Origin: Halobacillus sp. A5
GTDB taxonomy: Bacteria; Bacillota; Bacilli; Bacillales; Halobacillaceae
DNA: 64,000 nt
Assembly: GCF_024189315.1 (NCBI RefSeq)
Contig: NZ_JAIZEO010000001.1
Location: forward strand, 372,001 to 436,000
Direction: 5' to 3'
In this document: positions 49,388-59,152 of the stretch, piece after piece
How the letters are laid out: every line of letters begins with the position of its first letter
How positions within the stretch are numbered: position 1 is the stretch's first letter
Notes under the pieces: model-generated
The model's database searches: none
Seen by the model: the letters and a program-made list of their open reading frames with translations, nothing else
What the model was told of the DNA's origin: nothing
Position numbers and translations under genes: made by a program

Positions 49388-50338
49388 GTGAAAATCGGTT
49401 ATCGAACAATAAAAACAGCGGTAGGAACCCCGTTTGCGATTTGGGTCGCTATGTTATTAGATCTTGAAAACTTTGCATCGGCCGGAATCTTAACAATTTT
49501 ATGTATACAAATTACTAGAAAGCGCTCGATATTATCAGCCTGGCACCGGTTTTCTGCATGTATGATAGCTATTTTGTTTTCTTTTATATTCTTTGAGGCA
49601 GCGGGATATAATCCGTTAGCAATCGGACTGATGTTATTCGTATTTATACCAACGACGGTTTGGTTGAAAATTACGCCGGGGATCGTTACAAGCTCAGTTA
49701 TTATCCTTCATTTATTTATTTCCGAGCCTATCGGATGGGACATTATAATAAATGAAATACTGCTGATTATTGTGGGGATTGGGACAGCTCTGCTGCTTAA
49801 CTTGTATATGCCGAGCTTAGAAGGCAAACTTGAGAACTATCAAACAGAAGTAGAAGATAACTTCTCAACCATTCTCAAAGAAATCGCCAGGTTTCTTCGT
49901 GATGGGAATGAAGGGTGGGCAGGTAAAGAACTCACAGACACTGCGGCACTACTGGAGGAAGCCAAGTCTTTATCATTTAGAGATGTGGAGAATCATTTAT
50001 TAAGAACCCATAATAAGTATTATCATTATTTTCATATGAGAACGAAGCAGTTCGAATTATTGGAGCGCATGCTTCCACTTGTTACAAGAATTTGGGGAGA
50101 CAACAAGCATGCTCAAGTGATTGCGGAATTCTTTGATGAATTATCAAAGGGCATCCATCCTGGGAACACGGCTGTTATTTATTTACAAAAGCTGAAAGAT
50201 ATACGGGATGACTTTAGAGAAGATGACTTGCCGGTTACGAGACAAGAATTTGAGAAAAGAGCCAGTCTTTTTCATTTACTAAATGAAATTGAGCAGTATC
50301 TTATTATTAAAAGGTCATTTAAGAAAAGTGATGTATAA
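49388..50338 (+). CDS. yqjA: Aromatic acid exporter family membrane protein YqjA
   Basis: 316 residues: about five membrane helices in the first 145 residues, then a cytosolic helical domain (DUF939). Resembles AaeB-like aromatic acid exporters, though no substrate is shown for the Bacillus members. The GTG at 49388 lies 8 bases after GAGGTGG. The next gene starts about 40 bases downstream. Confidence 0.85.
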   Translation: MKIGYRTIKTAVGTPFAIWVAMLLDLENFASAGILTILCIQITRKRSILSAWHRFSACMIAILFSFIFFEAAGYNPLAIGLMLFVFIPTTVWLKITPGIVTSSVIILHLFISEPIGWDIIINEILLIIVGIGTALLLNLYMPSLEGKLENYQTEVEDNFSTILKEIARFLRDGNEGWAGKELTDTAALLEEAKSLSFRDVENHLLRTHNKYYHYFHMRTKQFELLERMLPLVTRIWGDNKHAQVIAEFFDELSKGIHPGNTAVIYLQKLKDIRDDFREDDLPVTRQEFEKRASLFHLLNEIEQYLIIKRSFKKSDV

Positions 50339-50380
50339 CCATAGGAGATTGAGGCATACTTTGAAAAAAGGGTGAAACCT

Positions 50381-50896
50381 ATGCCTTTACTCAATATATT
50401 GTTAATAGCAGGAGCGATATTTATCCCTCCTGCTGTTACCGACGAGCCTTTGGTTATCGTGAATAAAACAACAAATGAACTAGTCGCTTTTCAGCACGGT
50501 GAACCCGTGTTCGAGTCGAAAGTAGCTACCGGTAAAACTGAAGAACTTACCCCTGAAGGAGAATTTACTTTTAAAGTAAAAGCAATAGATCCTTACTATA
50601 GGAAGAAAGATATTCCAGGCGGAGACCCTGAAAATCCTCTAGGCAGCCGCTGGATCGGATTTGATGCAAAGGGGACGGATGGAAGAATCTATGGGGTTCA
50701 TGGTACAAATAAACCTGATTCAATAGGAATGGCCGTATCAGCAGGATGTATCCGGATGAAAAATGAGCAGGTGGAGAAACTTTATTCTATAGTAGAAGAG
50801 GATTCAGATATAATCATTATGAAGGGACAGAAGGACTTTGAAAAGGTTTATGAGAGCTGGGAGAGAGAGCAGTTAAAGCAGTATATTAAAGAATAA
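50381..50896 (+). CDS. L,D-transpeptidase (YkuD domain)
   Basis: 171 residues: an N-terminal hydrophobic stretch (about 2-16, signal peptide or anchor) and a YkuD domain with the catalytic block HGTNKPDSIG ... SAGCIRM, cysteine in place. Forms 3-3 cross-links in cell-wall peptidoglycan, outside the membrane. No LysM domain is present, unlike B. subtilis YkuD. Start ATG at 50381 after GGGTGAAACCT. Confidence 0.88.
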   Translation: MPLLNILLIAGAIFIPPAVTDEPLVIVNKTTNELVAFQHGEPVFESKVATGKTEELTPEGEFTFKVKAIDPYYRKKDIPGGDPENPLGSRWIGFDAKGTDGRIYGVHGTNKPDSIGMAVSAGCIRMKNEQVEKLYSIVEEDSDIIIMKGQKDFEKVYESWEREQLKQYIKE

Positions 50897-50924
50897 CCGG
50901 GCCGGATCAGCTCGGTTTTTTTAT
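50896..50924 (+). terminator. Terminator after the L,D-transpeptidase gene
   Basis: AACCGGGC and GCTCGGTT form an 8-bp stem with one mismatch, followed by seven T residues. Confidence 0.8.
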
Positions 50925-50929
50925 GTGAT

Positions 50930-50964
50930 AAAAGGAAGCCTGTTTGGTGCCAGGCTTCCTTTAA
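50930..50964 (-). terminator. Terminator of the Prli42-like gene
   Basis: AAAGGAAGCCTG and CAGGCTTCCTTT form a perfect 12-bp stem. It lies just 3' of the small minus-strand gene and gives a T-run on that strand. Confidence 0.85.
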
Positions 50965-50972
50965 AGTGCTTA

Positions 50973-51104
50973 TTATAAAAAGAAAGAAGCTCCTGCGAGA
51001 AGGGAAGAAAGAAACATAGACAAAATCATTAAATAAATGATAAATTTCATGCGTTTTTCCCGTTTAGACTTTTTCTTTTTTGTTGGTTGGTTTTGATCAG
51101 CCAA
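50973..51104 (-). CDS. prli42: Prli42-like stressosome-anchoring miniprotein
   Basis: A 43-residue frame on the minus strand, from a TTG at 51104 to TAA at 50973. AGGAGG lies 8 bases before the TTG and a perfect terminator follows. The protein has a hydrophilic Lys-rich N-terminal half and a single C-terminal membrane helix with SSLLAGASFFL. This is the layout of Prli42, first described in Listeria as the membrane anchor of the stressosome. Its place near yqjA and the methylmalonyl genes also fits the Bacillus location. N-terminal part is longer than the 31 residues of Listeria Prli42. Confidence 0.8.
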   Translation of the reverse strand: MADQNQPTKKKKSKREKRMKFIIYLMILSMFLSSLLAGASFFL

Positions 51105-51276
51105 GGTTTAGTAACCTCCTTCATTTCCTACTAAACACATTTTAAATGATATTTTAGATTTGGACAAGGGAGAGAAATGAATTAAAATAGTATTATGAAT
51201 TCTACTAATTTTTTGAAACGTAAGCGCTTTATTTCTGGTATGCTTATCGTATGGTGTTACTAAAGGGGGCAGACAA

Positions 51277-52935
51277 ATGGGGAAGTCATCAGAAACCCAG
51301 CAAGGGAAACATAAATGGGAAAGTGATATGGAAAAAGCAGTGCAGCGGTTTCCTGAACGAAAAAAACAATTTCACACGAGTTCTGAAATAGACATTAATG
51401 CCTTATACACTCCAGAAGAACTAAAGACACAGGCATATGAAGAAAAATTAGGCTACCCTGGCCAATACCCTTACACAAGAGGGATACAGCCTACAATGTA
51501 TCGCAGTCGTTACTGGACGATGCGGCAATATGCAGGGTTTGGTTCTGCTGATGAGACGAATAAACGATTTCGTTATTTATTAGATCAAGGACAGACAGGT
51601 TTGTCTGTAGCATTTGACCTTCCTACACAAATCGGGTATGACTCCGACGATCCCATGGCTGAGGGGGAAGTGGGCAAAGTAGGAGTGGCGATTGATTCCC
51701 TAAAAGATATGGAAGTACTGTTCGATCAGATACCGCTGAATGAAGTCAGTACGTCTATGACTATTAACGCGCCGGCCTCCATCCTGCTTGCTATGTATAT
51801 TGCCGTTGGTGAAAAACAAAGGGTTAAACCTGAAGAGCTTACTGGAACCATTCAAAACGACATTTTAAAAGAGTATATTGCTAGAGGTACATATATTTAT
51901 CCTCCTAAACCCTCCATGAGGTTAATTACGGATATTTTTGCTTATTGTCAGGAGAATTTGCCAAAGTTCAACACGATCAGCATTTCTGGTTACCACATTA
52001 GAGAAGCTGGATCAACAGCTGTTCAAGAGGTGGCTTTTACAATTGCTAATGGGATGGCTTACGTAGATGCAGCCATAGAAGCTGGATTGAAAGTAGATCA
52101 GTTCGCACCGAGACTTGCGTTCTTTTTTAATGCTCATAACCAGTTTTTCGAGGAAGCGGCTAAGTTTCGTGCCGCCAGAAGGATTTGGGCTAAAATAATG
52201 AAGGAGCATTATAAAGCAGAAAATCCAAAAAGCTGGAAAATGAGGTTTCATACTCAAACTGGCGGAAGCACGTTAACTGCACAGCAGCCTGACAACAACA
52301 TAGTCAGGGTCACTCTTCAGGCATTAGCCGCTATAATGGGAGGAACACAAAGTCTTCACACGAATTCAAGAGATGAAGCGCTCGCGCTACCTACAGAGGA
52401 GTCGGCCCGGATTGCGCTTAGAACACAGCAGATTATAGCCCAGGAAAGCGGAGTAGCAGATACAATCGATCCACTTGGAGGCTCCTACTACGTAGAATCA
52501 CTCACAAACCAGGTGGAAGAGCAGGTTAATGAGTACTTAAAACGAATTAAAGATATGGGAGGAGCTGTGCAGGCTGTGGAAGAAGGTTACATGCAGCGTG
52601 AAATTCACCAGACCGCATATGATGCCCAGAAACGTATTGAATCAAAAGAGGAGATCATCGTTGGTTTAAACGAATATCAGCTTGATGAAGAGATTAATCC
52701 TGATCTATTAAGAGTTGACGAGCAATTGGAAGCTAACCAAATTCAACGCACAAAGCAGGTTAGGTCGACCAGGGAAGAGGTTAAGGTTAATCAATGTCTA
52801 GAAGCTTTAAGAAATGCTGCTGATACAAATGAGAACGTTATGCCTCACATTGTATCGGCTGTAAAGGCATATGCCACTGTTGGTGAAATTGCAAATGTAC
52901 TCAGAGATGAGTTTGGAGAATATACGGCTATGTAG
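51277..52935 (+). CDS. Methylmalonyl-CoA mutase, large (catalytic) subunit
   Basis: 552-residue TIM-barrel subunit that interconverts methylmalonyl-CoA and succinyl-CoA with the help of a separate B12-binding chain (next gene). [39 protein letters not shown] and [15 protein letters not shown] are family blocks. It lacks the C-terminal B12 domain found in one-chain mutases. AAAGGGGGCAGACAA precedes the ATG. Confidence 0.95.
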   Translation: MGKSSETQQGKHKWESDMEKAVQRFPERKKQFHTSSEIDINALYTPEELKTQAYEEKLGYPGQYPYTRGIQPTMYRSRYWTMRQYAGFGSADETNKRFRYLLDQGQTGLSVAFDLPTQIGYDSDDPMAEGEVGKVGVAIDSLKDMEVLFDQIPLNEVSTSMTINAPASILLAMYIAVGEKQRVKPEELTGTIQNDILKEYIARGTYIYPPKPSMRLITDIFAYCQENLPKFNTISISGYHIREAGSTAVQEVAFTIANGMAYVDAAIEAGLKVDQFAPRLAFFFNAHNQFFEEAAKFRAARRIWAKIMKEHYKAENPKSWKMRFHTQTGGSTLTAQQPDNNIVRVTLQALAAIMGGTQSLHTNSRDEALALPTEESARIALRTQQIIAQESGVADTIDPLGGSYYVESLTNQVEEQVNEYLKRIKDMGGAVQAVEEGYMQREIHQTAYDAQKRIESKEEIIVGLNEYQLDEEINPDLLRVDEQLEANQIQRTKQVRSTREEVKVNQCLEALRNAADTNENVMPHIVSAVKAYATVGEIANVLRDEFGEYTAM

Positions 52936-52952
52936 GAAGGATGACGTAAAAC

Positions 52953-53765
52953 ATGAAACCAATTCGTGTGCTAATCGCCAAACCGGGATTAGACGGACAT
53001 GACCGTGGGGCGTTAATTATTGCCCAGGCATTAAGGGACCATGGGATGGAAGTTATTTATACAGGCTTAAGGCAGTCTCCTGTGCAGATAGCAAGAGCTG
53101 CTGTCCAAGAGGATGTCGATGTGGTAGGACTGTCTTCTTTATCAGGCGCTCATAAGTCATTGTTTCCTAAAGTGGTAGAAGCATTGGCGGCTGAACAGGC
53201 GTCAGACATTCCGGTTATAGGCGGCGGCGTGATCCCTGCCGAAGATATCCCTTTTTTGGAAAAGAAAGGTGTCACTAAAATATTCACCAGTGGGTCTCCT
53301 ACGGATGCCATTGCGGTTTACATCAAGCAGATGATGAACCTTGAAACGAGAGTGGAACCTAAAAGAATAGCCCATATAGGAATTGCTGTGGAAAGTCTGG
53401 AAGGAGCGCTTCCTTTCTATCAGAATACGTTAGGCCTGACTTTAGAAGCTGTGGAGGAAGTGGAGTCAGAAAAAGTAAGAGTGGCCTTTTTTTCCGTTGG
53501 AGATTCCAGGATTGAATTGCTCGAACCTATTAGCGATGATTCTCCCATTCACCACTTTATCTCTAAAAAAGGGCAAGGAATCCATCATATTGCTCTGGAA
53601 GTGGATGATATTCGCCAAAGGCTGCAGCAATATAAAGAAGAAGGCGTTAATCTGCTGCATGAAGGACCAAAGCAAGGTGCGCACCAGAGTGAAATTGCTT
53701 TTATACATCCTAAAGCAGCACATGGTGTGCTGTATGAACTTTGTCAACCCAAGCAGGAGGACTGA
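52953..53765 (+). CDS. Fusion: mutase B12-binding subunit and methylmalonyl-CoA epimerase
   Basis: 270 residues in two domains. Residues 1-127 form a cobalamin-binding domain with DGHDRG (D14, H16, G19) and the GGGVIP loop near 90. After a short linker (about 128-137), residues 138-264 form a glyoxalase/VOC-type epimerase with the metal ligand candidates H141, H211 and E262. In most bacteria these are two proteins. The frame is open across the joint with no internal stop. The gene lies 17 bases after the large subunit. It would place isomerase cofactor binding and epimerisation on one chain. Confidence 0.92.
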   Translation: MKPIRVLIAKPGLDGHDRGALIIAQALRDHGMEVIYTGLRQSPVQIARAAVQEDVDVVGLSSLSGAHKSLFPKVVEALAAEQASDIPVIGGGVIPAEDIPFLEKKGVTKIFTSGSPTDAIAVYIKQMMNLETRVEPKRIAHIGIAVESLEGALPFYQNTLGLTLEAVEEVESEKVRVAFFSVGDSRIELLEPISDDSPIHHFISKKGQGIHHIALEVDDIRQRLQQYKEEGVNLLHEGPKQGAHQSEIAFIHPKAAHGVLYELCQPKQED

Positions 53766-53770
53766 TAGTG

Positions 53771-55318
53771 ATGGATATTTACGATAAGATCAATGAGCTT
53801 TATGATAAACGACGCCAGGTTCAACTGGGCGGCGGAGATGAACGAATTGATAAGCAGCATGAAAAAGGGAAGTGGACAGCACGCGAGCGGATCGATCATT
53901 TACTCGATGAAGGTTCCTTCGTAGAACTAAATCCATTTATTGAGCACCGTCACGAGGATTTCGGTATGAATGGAAAAGAAGCCTCAGGTGAAGGAGTCGT
54001 AACAGGCTATGGAAAAATTTATGGCAAACCTGTTTATTTATTCGCTCAGGATTTTACCGTATACGGCGGGGCTCTTGGGGAAATGCACGCAAAAAAAATA
54101 GCTGCCGTAATGGATCTCGCTGTAAAGAACGGAACTCCTTTTATAGGTTTAAATGATTCCGGGGGTGCCAGAATACAAGAAGGTGTTTCCTCTCTTGATG
54201 GGTATGGACAAGTGTTTTACCGGAATTCTATCTATTCAGGAGTAATTCCTCAAATCAGTGTCATTATGGGGCCGTGTGCAGGTGGTGCTGTTTATTCACC
54301 TGCAATTACTGATTTTGTTATTATGGTGGAAAAGACTTCTCAAATGTTTATTACTGGACCTAAAGTTATCGAAACCGTAACAGGTGAAAAGATTTCTTCA
54401 GAAGATTTAGGGGGAGCAGATGTTCATAATACGTTAAGCGGTAACGCACATGTTAAGACAGAAAACGAGGCGGAAGCTCTAGAAGCGGTAAGAGAGCTGG
54501 TTCGTTATTTACCTCAGAACAGCAAAGAGAAGCCGGCTGTAAATGAAGTAGAAGAGTCAGATGATTATCGTCCTGATTTAACAGATAAAATTCCGTTTGA
54601 TCCGATACGGCCTTATGACGTTCGTACCATCATCGATGAAGTAGTGGATGAAGGCTCTTTTTTTGAGATTCATAAAGACTTTGCTAAAAATATTGTAGTA
54701 GGTTTCGCTAGAATAAAAGGACAGACAGCAGGGCTTGTCTGTAATCAGCCTAAATACATGGCTGGCGGGTTAGATATTGACTCCAGTGATAAAGCTGCAC
54801 GGTTTATTCGCTTCTGTGATTCATTCAATATACCTTTAATTACGTTTGAAGACGTTACCGGCTTCTTCCCTGGGATTAAACAAGAGCATGGAGGAATAAT
54901 CAGACACGGTGCGAAGATTCTTTATGCCTACTCTGAGGCCACAGTGCCTAAGCTGACCATTATTACCAGAAAAGCTTACGGAGGGGCATATGTAGCTTTA
55001 AATAGTAAGTCGATCGGAGCTGACCTTGTATATGCTTGGCCTAACGCTGAGATTGCAGTAATGGGACCAGAGGGGGCTGCAAACATTATCTTTGCTAAAG
55101 AAATAAAAGATAGTGAAGATCCTGAGGCTACAAGACAGGCTAAAATAAGTGAATACCGGGAGAAGTTTGCTAACCCATATGTAGCAGCGGGCCTTGGCAT
55201 GATTGATGATGTCATTGATCCTCGAGAAACAAGGATTACTATCATAAAAGCTCTTGAAATGTTAAAAAATAAGCATGAAGAAAGGCCTTATAAAAAACAC
55301 GGGAACATTCCGCTTTAA
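53771..55318 (+). CDS. yqjD: Acyl-CoA carboxylase carboxyltransferase subunit (YqjD, propionyl/methylmalonyl-CoA type)
   Basis: 515 residues of the carboxyltransferase beta family with two crotonase-like halves (ARIQEGVSSLDGYGQVFYRN; GGAYVALNSKSIGAD). Makes or decarboxylates (S)-methylmalonyl-CoA, depending on partner. GGAGGACTGATA precedes; both the GTG at 53768 and the ATG at 53771 are possible starts. Together with the mutase/epimerase it forms the propionyl-CoA to succinyl-CoA route; no dedicated biotin subunit is next to it. Confidence 0.93.
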   Translation: MDIYDKINELYDKRRQVQLGGGDERIDKQHEKGKWTARERIDHLLDEGSFVELNPFIEHRHEDFGMNGKEASGEGVVTGYGKIYGKPVYLFAQDFTVYGGALGEMHAKKIAAVMDLAVKNGTPFIGLNDSGGARIQEGVSSLDGYGQVFYRNSIYSGVIPQISVIMGPCAGGAVYSPAITDFVIMVEKTSQMFITGPKVIETVTGEKISSEDLGGADVHNTLSGNAHVKTENEAEALEAVRELVRYLPQNSKEKPAVNEVEESDDYRPDLTDKIPFDPIRPYDVRTIIDEVVDEGSFFEIHKDFAKNIVVGFARIKGQTAGLVCNQPKYMAGGLDIDSSDKAARFIRFCDSFNIPLITFEDVTGFFPGIKQEHGGIIRHGAKILYAYSEATVPKLTIITRKAYGGAYVALNSKSIGADLVYAWPNAEIAVMGPEGAANIIFAKEIKDSEDPEATRQAKISEYREKFANPYVAAGLGMIDDVIDPRETRITIIKALEMLKNKHEERPYKKHGNIPL

Positions 55319-55383
55319 TTGACAGGGAAGGCATGTTCGGCTAACGTACATGGTAAACGTGTTACATAGAAAGGGGTAAAAGG

Positions 55384-56511
55384 ATGGTTTCCATAAATAA
55401 AGAACGACTTCTAAATGAATTTTTGGAGCTGGTACAAGTAGATTCTGAAACGAAGTATGAAGCAGAAATCGCAACAGTACTTCAAAAAAAATTTAAAGAT
55501 CTAGGTCTTGAAGTCATAGAAGATGAAGCGAAAGAAAAAACAGGCCATGGAGCTGGAAATTTAATTTGTAATTTAAAAGGGACCAAAAGTGACGCAGACC
55601 CCATTTATTTTACAGCACACATGGATACAGTGATTCCGGGTAATAACATTAAGCCTTCTATTAAGGATGGCTATGTAACTACTGATGGCAGTACGATCCT
55701 CGGAGCGGACGATAAAGCTGGTATTGCAGCGATTCTTGAAGCTGTGCGAACTCTTCAGGAGCAGGAGGTCGCACATGGAGACCTTCAATTTATTATTACG
55801 GTAGGAGAAGAAAGCGGTCTTGTTGGAGCAAAAGCCTTGGATGCTAAGCATTTAAAAGCGAAGTACGGTTATGCAATAGACAGTGACGGCAATGTGGGAA
55901 ACATTATCGTTGCAGCTCCGACCCAGGCCAAAATCCTGGCTAAAGTAAAAGGGAAAACAGCTCATGCGGGAGTGGCGCCGGAAAAAGGGGTATCTGCTAT
56001 AACTCTGGCTTCTAAAGCGATCGCAAAAATGCCCCTGGGCCGTATTGATGAGGAAACGACGGCGAACATTGGAAGGTTTGAAGGAGGGAAGCAGACAAAT
56101 ATTGTTTGTGATTACGTGGAAATCCTGGCTGAAGCTCGTTCTTTATTGCCGGAAAAAATGCAGAAGCAAGTAGAATTAATGAAAAAAGCATTTTACGAAA
56201 CAGCTGAAGAAATGGGTGGAGAAGTAGATCTCGACGTAGAAATTATGTATCCGGGATTTAAGCATAAAGCAGGTGACCAGGTCGTAGAAGTAGCAAAAGC
56301 TGCCGCCGCTAAAATTGGCCGGGAGAGTGAACTCTTAACCAGTGGTGGAGGCAGTGATGCTAACATTATTGCCGGCTTTAATATCCCCACTGTAAACTTA
56401 GCTGTGGGATATGAAGAAATTCATACGACAAGCGAGCGGATTCCTGTATCTGAATTAGAAAAGGCTGCAGAATTTGTGACCGCTATTATTGAAGAAGCAG
56501 CCAGCCATTAA
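55384..56511 (+). CDS. yqjE: Peptidase T-like M20 metallopeptidase (YqjE)
   Basis: 375-residue zinc peptidase. AHMDTV (metal ligand and catalytic Asp), GADDKAG, TVGEESGLVGAK and EIHTTSERI are the M20/PepT blocks. Probably a tripeptidase in the cytosol. GAAAGGGGTAAAAGG precedes the ATG. The location after yqjD matches B. subtilis yqjE. Confidence 0.92.
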   Translation: MVSINKERLLNEFLELVQVDSETKYEAEIATVLQKKFKDLGLEVIEDEAKEKTGHGAGNLICNLKGTKSDADPIYFTAHMDTVIPGNNIKPSIKDGYVTTDGSTILGADDKAGIAAILEAVRTLQEQEVAHGDLQFIITVGEESGLVGAKALDAKHLKAKYGYAIDSDGNVGNIIVAAPTQAKILAKVKGKTAHAGVAPEKGVSAITLASKAIAKMPLGRIDEETTANIGRFEGGKQTNIVCDYVEILAEARSLLPEKMQKQVELMKKAFYETAEEMGGEVDLDVEIMYPGFKHKAGDQVVEVAKAAAAKIGRESELLTSGGGSDANIIAGFNIPTVNLAVGYEEIHTTSERIPVSELEKAAEFVTAIIEEAASH

Positions 56512-56515
56512 AATG

Positions 56516-56546
56516 AAACAGCCATGTATATTGCATGGCTGTTTTT
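56516..56546 (+). terminator. Terminator after yqjE
   Basis: AAACAGCCATG and CATGGCTGTTT form a perfect 11-bp stem around a 7-base loop, followed by TT. It abuts the dinB promoter. Confidence 0.9.
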
Positions 56547-56547
56547 A

Positions 56548-56573
56548 TGATATAATGTGAGAACTAACGTTCG
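56548..56573 (+). promoter_or_regulatory. dinB promoter with LexA (SOS) box
   Basis: TGATATAAT at 56548-56556 is an extended -10. Directly after it AGAACTAACGTTCG (56560-56573) matches the Gram-positive LexA box CGAACNNNNGTTCG with a single change. A LexA bound there would block transcription start. Confidence 0.7.
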
Positions 56574-56592
56574 AAGGAGAAGGATGGGGACT

Positions 56593-57837
56593 ATGTCTAA
56601 ATGGTATCCGAAAAACGGACGTGTCATATTTCATGTTGATATGAACAGCTTTTATGCATCCGTGGAAATGGCATTCAATCCTGATCTTAGAGGAAAGCCT
56701 CTGGCTATTGCAGGGAATCCTGAAGAACGCCGAGGCATCGTCGTAACGAGTAGTTATGAAGCAAGGAAGTTTGGGGTTAAAACGACTATGCCCGTTGGGG
56801 AAGCAAAGCGGCTGTGTCCGAATTTAATCGTGATGCGTCCAACATTTGATCGTTATCGTGCAGCGTCCAAAGAAATGTTTAAAATCTTAGCAGATGTAAC
56901 GGAGCTTGTGCAGCCTGTATCCATTGATGAGGGCTATTTGGATATAACCGGGTGTGAAGCTCAAGGCTCACCACTCGAAATTGCAGAACGGATACAATTG
57001 CGAATTCATAAGGAATTGGATTTACCCTGCAGTATAGGCATTGCACCTAACAAGTTTTTAGCAAAGATGGCATCAGATATGAAAAAACCAATGGGAATTA
57101 CAGTGCTGCGTAAAAGAGACCTGCCGACAAAAATGTGGGTGATGCCCATTGAAGAAATGTATGGTGTAGGCGAAAAGACTGCAGAAAAATTAAGGAAAAT
57201 AAAAGTCAATACGATTGGAGATCTAGCCAGTCATTCATCAGTTGAATTAAAACAGCTTCTTGGAGTCAATGGGGAAAGGCTTAGAAATAGAGCAAACGGA
57301 ATAGATCAGCGGCCAGTGGATCCTGAGGCTGTACATGAATTTAAAAGTATTGGTACGTCTACAACCTTAGCTCAAGATACTACGGATGATGTGGAAATAA
57401 GAAGCGTCTTTAGGAAGCTCGTAAATAAAGTAGAAGCCCGGATGAAAAATAAAAACGTTGTTGCTAATAACGTACAGATTATGATACGATATCACGATCG
57501 AAAAACAATTACGCGAAGTAAACAGCAGAGTGAATTCTTATCTTCCGGAGATGAATTGTTTTATGTAGCTATGCATTTATTTGATGAACATTGGAACCAG
57601 CAGCCTGTAAGGTTATTAGGAGTGACTGCCCAAGATTTATCAGAGAAGTCTGAGGCCACCCAGCAGCTGGATCTGTTCAATTTTGAGCAATATGCATCTA
57701 AAGAGAAGCTTTATAAAGTTATGGATAGTTTAACAGAGAAGTATGGTGAGAACACTTTCAGGTCTTTAAAAAATATTCAGGAGGCAAAAGTGACAACCAG
57801 CTTCCAAAAAGACTTTCTTGATGATTATAAGAAATAG
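56593..57837 (+). CDS. dinB: DNA polymerase IV (Y family)
   Basis: 414-residue lesion-bypass polymerase. FHVDMNSFYASVE and VSIDEGYLDITG carry the catalytic acidic residues, GIAPNKFLAKMASDMKKP is the finger/palm block, and QLDLF near the C-terminus resembles a sliding-clamp binding motif. ATG at 56584 is in frame and equally open; 56593 is preferred only by family length. The counterpart in B. subtilis is yqjH. LexA-type box upstream. Confidence 0.94.
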   Translation: MSKWYPKNGRVIFHVDMNSFYASVEMAFNPDLRGKPLAIAGNPEERRGIVVTSSYEARKFGVKTTMPVGEAKRLCPNLIVMRPTFDRYRAASKEMFKILADVTELVQPVSIDEGYLDITGCEAQGSPLEIAERIQLRIHKELDLPCSIGIAPNKFLAKMASDMKKPMGITVLRKRDLPTKMWVMPIEEMYGVGEKTAEKLRKIKVNTIGDLASHSSVELKQLLGVNGERLRNRANGIDQRPVDPEAVHEFKSIGTSTTLAQDTTDDVEIRSVFRKLVNKVEARMKNKNVVANNVQIMIRYHDRKTITRSKQQSEFLSSGDELFYVAMHLFDEHWNQQPVRLLGVTAQDLSEKSEATQQLDLFNFEQYASKEKLYKVMDSLTEKYGENTFRSLKNIQEAKVTTSFQKDFLDDYKK

Positions 57838-57870
57838 CCACCTTCTGATCAATTAACGAAGGTGGCTGTT
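57837..57870. terminator. Bidirectional terminator between dinB and the subtilisin gene
   Basis: AGCCACCTTC and GAAGGTGGCT form a perfect 10-bp stem around a 12-base loop. Confidence 0.85.
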
Positions 57871-57874
57871 TGTA

Positions 57875-58891
57875 TTATGATTTATTGGAAGTGCCAGCTT
57901 TTTCTTTTTCTCTCGGCAAATTGAATGAAGTATTAAATGCTTTGAATAACTGTTCGAATTGATCAAGAATAGCTAATGCAAGAAGCCCATTTCCTTCGGC
58001 GGATTTGGGATAACCAAGAGGAATCGTGCGTCTTACCAGCTGGGCATACAGCTCTGCTTCGGTTAAACGCCGGTCGAATTGCTCCTCTGCAACTTTAGTG
58101 ACCAGTGCTAAAGCACCGGATACATGAGGAGTAGCCATTGAAGTGCCTGAAAGCTTAGCATATTTACTATCTAAATAAGTGGATAGTATGTTCACTCCTG
58201 GTGCTACAATATCTATTTCGTCATTTGTATTACTAAACGGTGCGATTTCTTTATTAAAATCAATTGCCCCTACTTGAATGACTTCATTGTAAGCTCCCGG
58301 ATAGGCGAACTCATCCGTCTCATGTCGGTCATCCCCCTCATTTCCTGCTGCACAAACAACGGGAATCCCTTCGTCAACGGCTCTTTTTACGGCTTCATAT
58401 AGTTCAGGTACGTCACTTGGACCTCCAAGAGACATGGAAATGGCTCTCACTTTTTCTCCGTTATCGCCCTCCCAGTCAATTGCATACTCAATGCCGTCAA
58501 TAATCCATTGATAATCACCGCTGCCATCCTCGCTTAATACTTTGACAACTAACAAATTTGCTTTTGGTGCGACACCAAAAATACCGTCATCATTAGCCGA
58601 GGAAGCAGCTGCCGTACCTGCTACATGAGTGCCGTGTCCGTTGTTGTCATCATAATTATCTTCATCTCCATCATAATCAGAAGTAAAGTTTCTGCCGCCA
58701 ATAATTCGGTTTTTTAAGTCTGGATGATCAATTTGACAGCCCGTATCGATCACTGCAATTACACTTCCGCTGCCTTTATCAGCTCTGTCCCAGACCTCAG
58801 GAGCCTGAACCATTTTTACTCCCTCCGGCGTCTCAGAAGACACCTCAACGATCTCATCTACTTCATACGGAATCAAACGAATTTTACTCAT
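57875..58891 (-). CDS. Intracellular subtilisin-like serine protease (ISP)
   Basis: 338-residue S8 protease without a signal peptide. It starts with the LIPYE block, the short inhibitory propeptide motif of Bacillus intracellular proteases. Catalytic residues are in VIDTGC (Asp), NGHGTHVAG (His) and [11 protein letters not shown] (Ser). In B. subtilis IspA is the main cytosolic protease of stationary phase and sporulation. GGAGGAGTATT precedes the ATG. It stands alone. Confidence 0.93.
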   Translation of the reverse strand: MSKIRLIPYEVDEIVEVSSETPEGVKMVQAPEVWDRADKGSGSVIAVIDTGCQIDHPDLKNRIIGGRNFTSDYDGDEDNYDDNNGHGTHVAGTAAASSANDDGIFGVAPKANLLVVKVLSEDGSGDYQWIIDGIEYAIDWEGDNGEKVRAISMSLGGPSDVPELYEAVKRAVDEGIPVVCAAGNEGDDRHETDEFAYPGAYNEVIQVGAIDFNKEIAPFSNTNDEIDIVAPGVNILSTYLDSKYAKLSGTSMATPHVSGALALVTKVAEEQFDRRLTEAELYAQLVRRTIPLGYPKSAEGNGLLALAILDQFEQLFKAFNTSFNLPREKEKAGTSNKS

Positions 58892-59060
58892 AATACTCCT
58901 CCTTCATAAATGATCAACTCAGAAAGGGATAATTGAACGATAAATGTCTGTAAGTTCAGATGCATGGAATTAGTAGCATTATATCACCACATATGGTATA
59001 TATTCCCTTGAATTCTTTTGTAAAACGAAGAGAAAGACCTAATTATTAATGAGATAATAG

Positions 59061-59085
59061 GTTCAATTTTCTTCTTTAAGGGAAA
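59061..59085 (+). promoter_or_regulatory. Possible sigma-B promoter of the carbonic anhydrase gene
   Basis: GTTCAA and GGGAAA with a 13-base spacer resemble the sigma-B consensus GTTTAA/GGGWAT with one change in each half. A TATAAT at 59116 is an alternative sigma-A -10 with a weak -35. Confidence 0.35.
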
Positions 59086-59152
59086 ATACTTTTCAATACC
59101 ATTAGAGAACGCTACTATAATAAGAAAGGTAATGTAAATGAGGAGAGATATT

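Noticed and set aside
51219-51232. CcpA cre site before the methylmalonyl-CoA mutase
   Set aside because: The core AAGCGCTT is right, but three of the outer consensus positions differ, so it was not listed.
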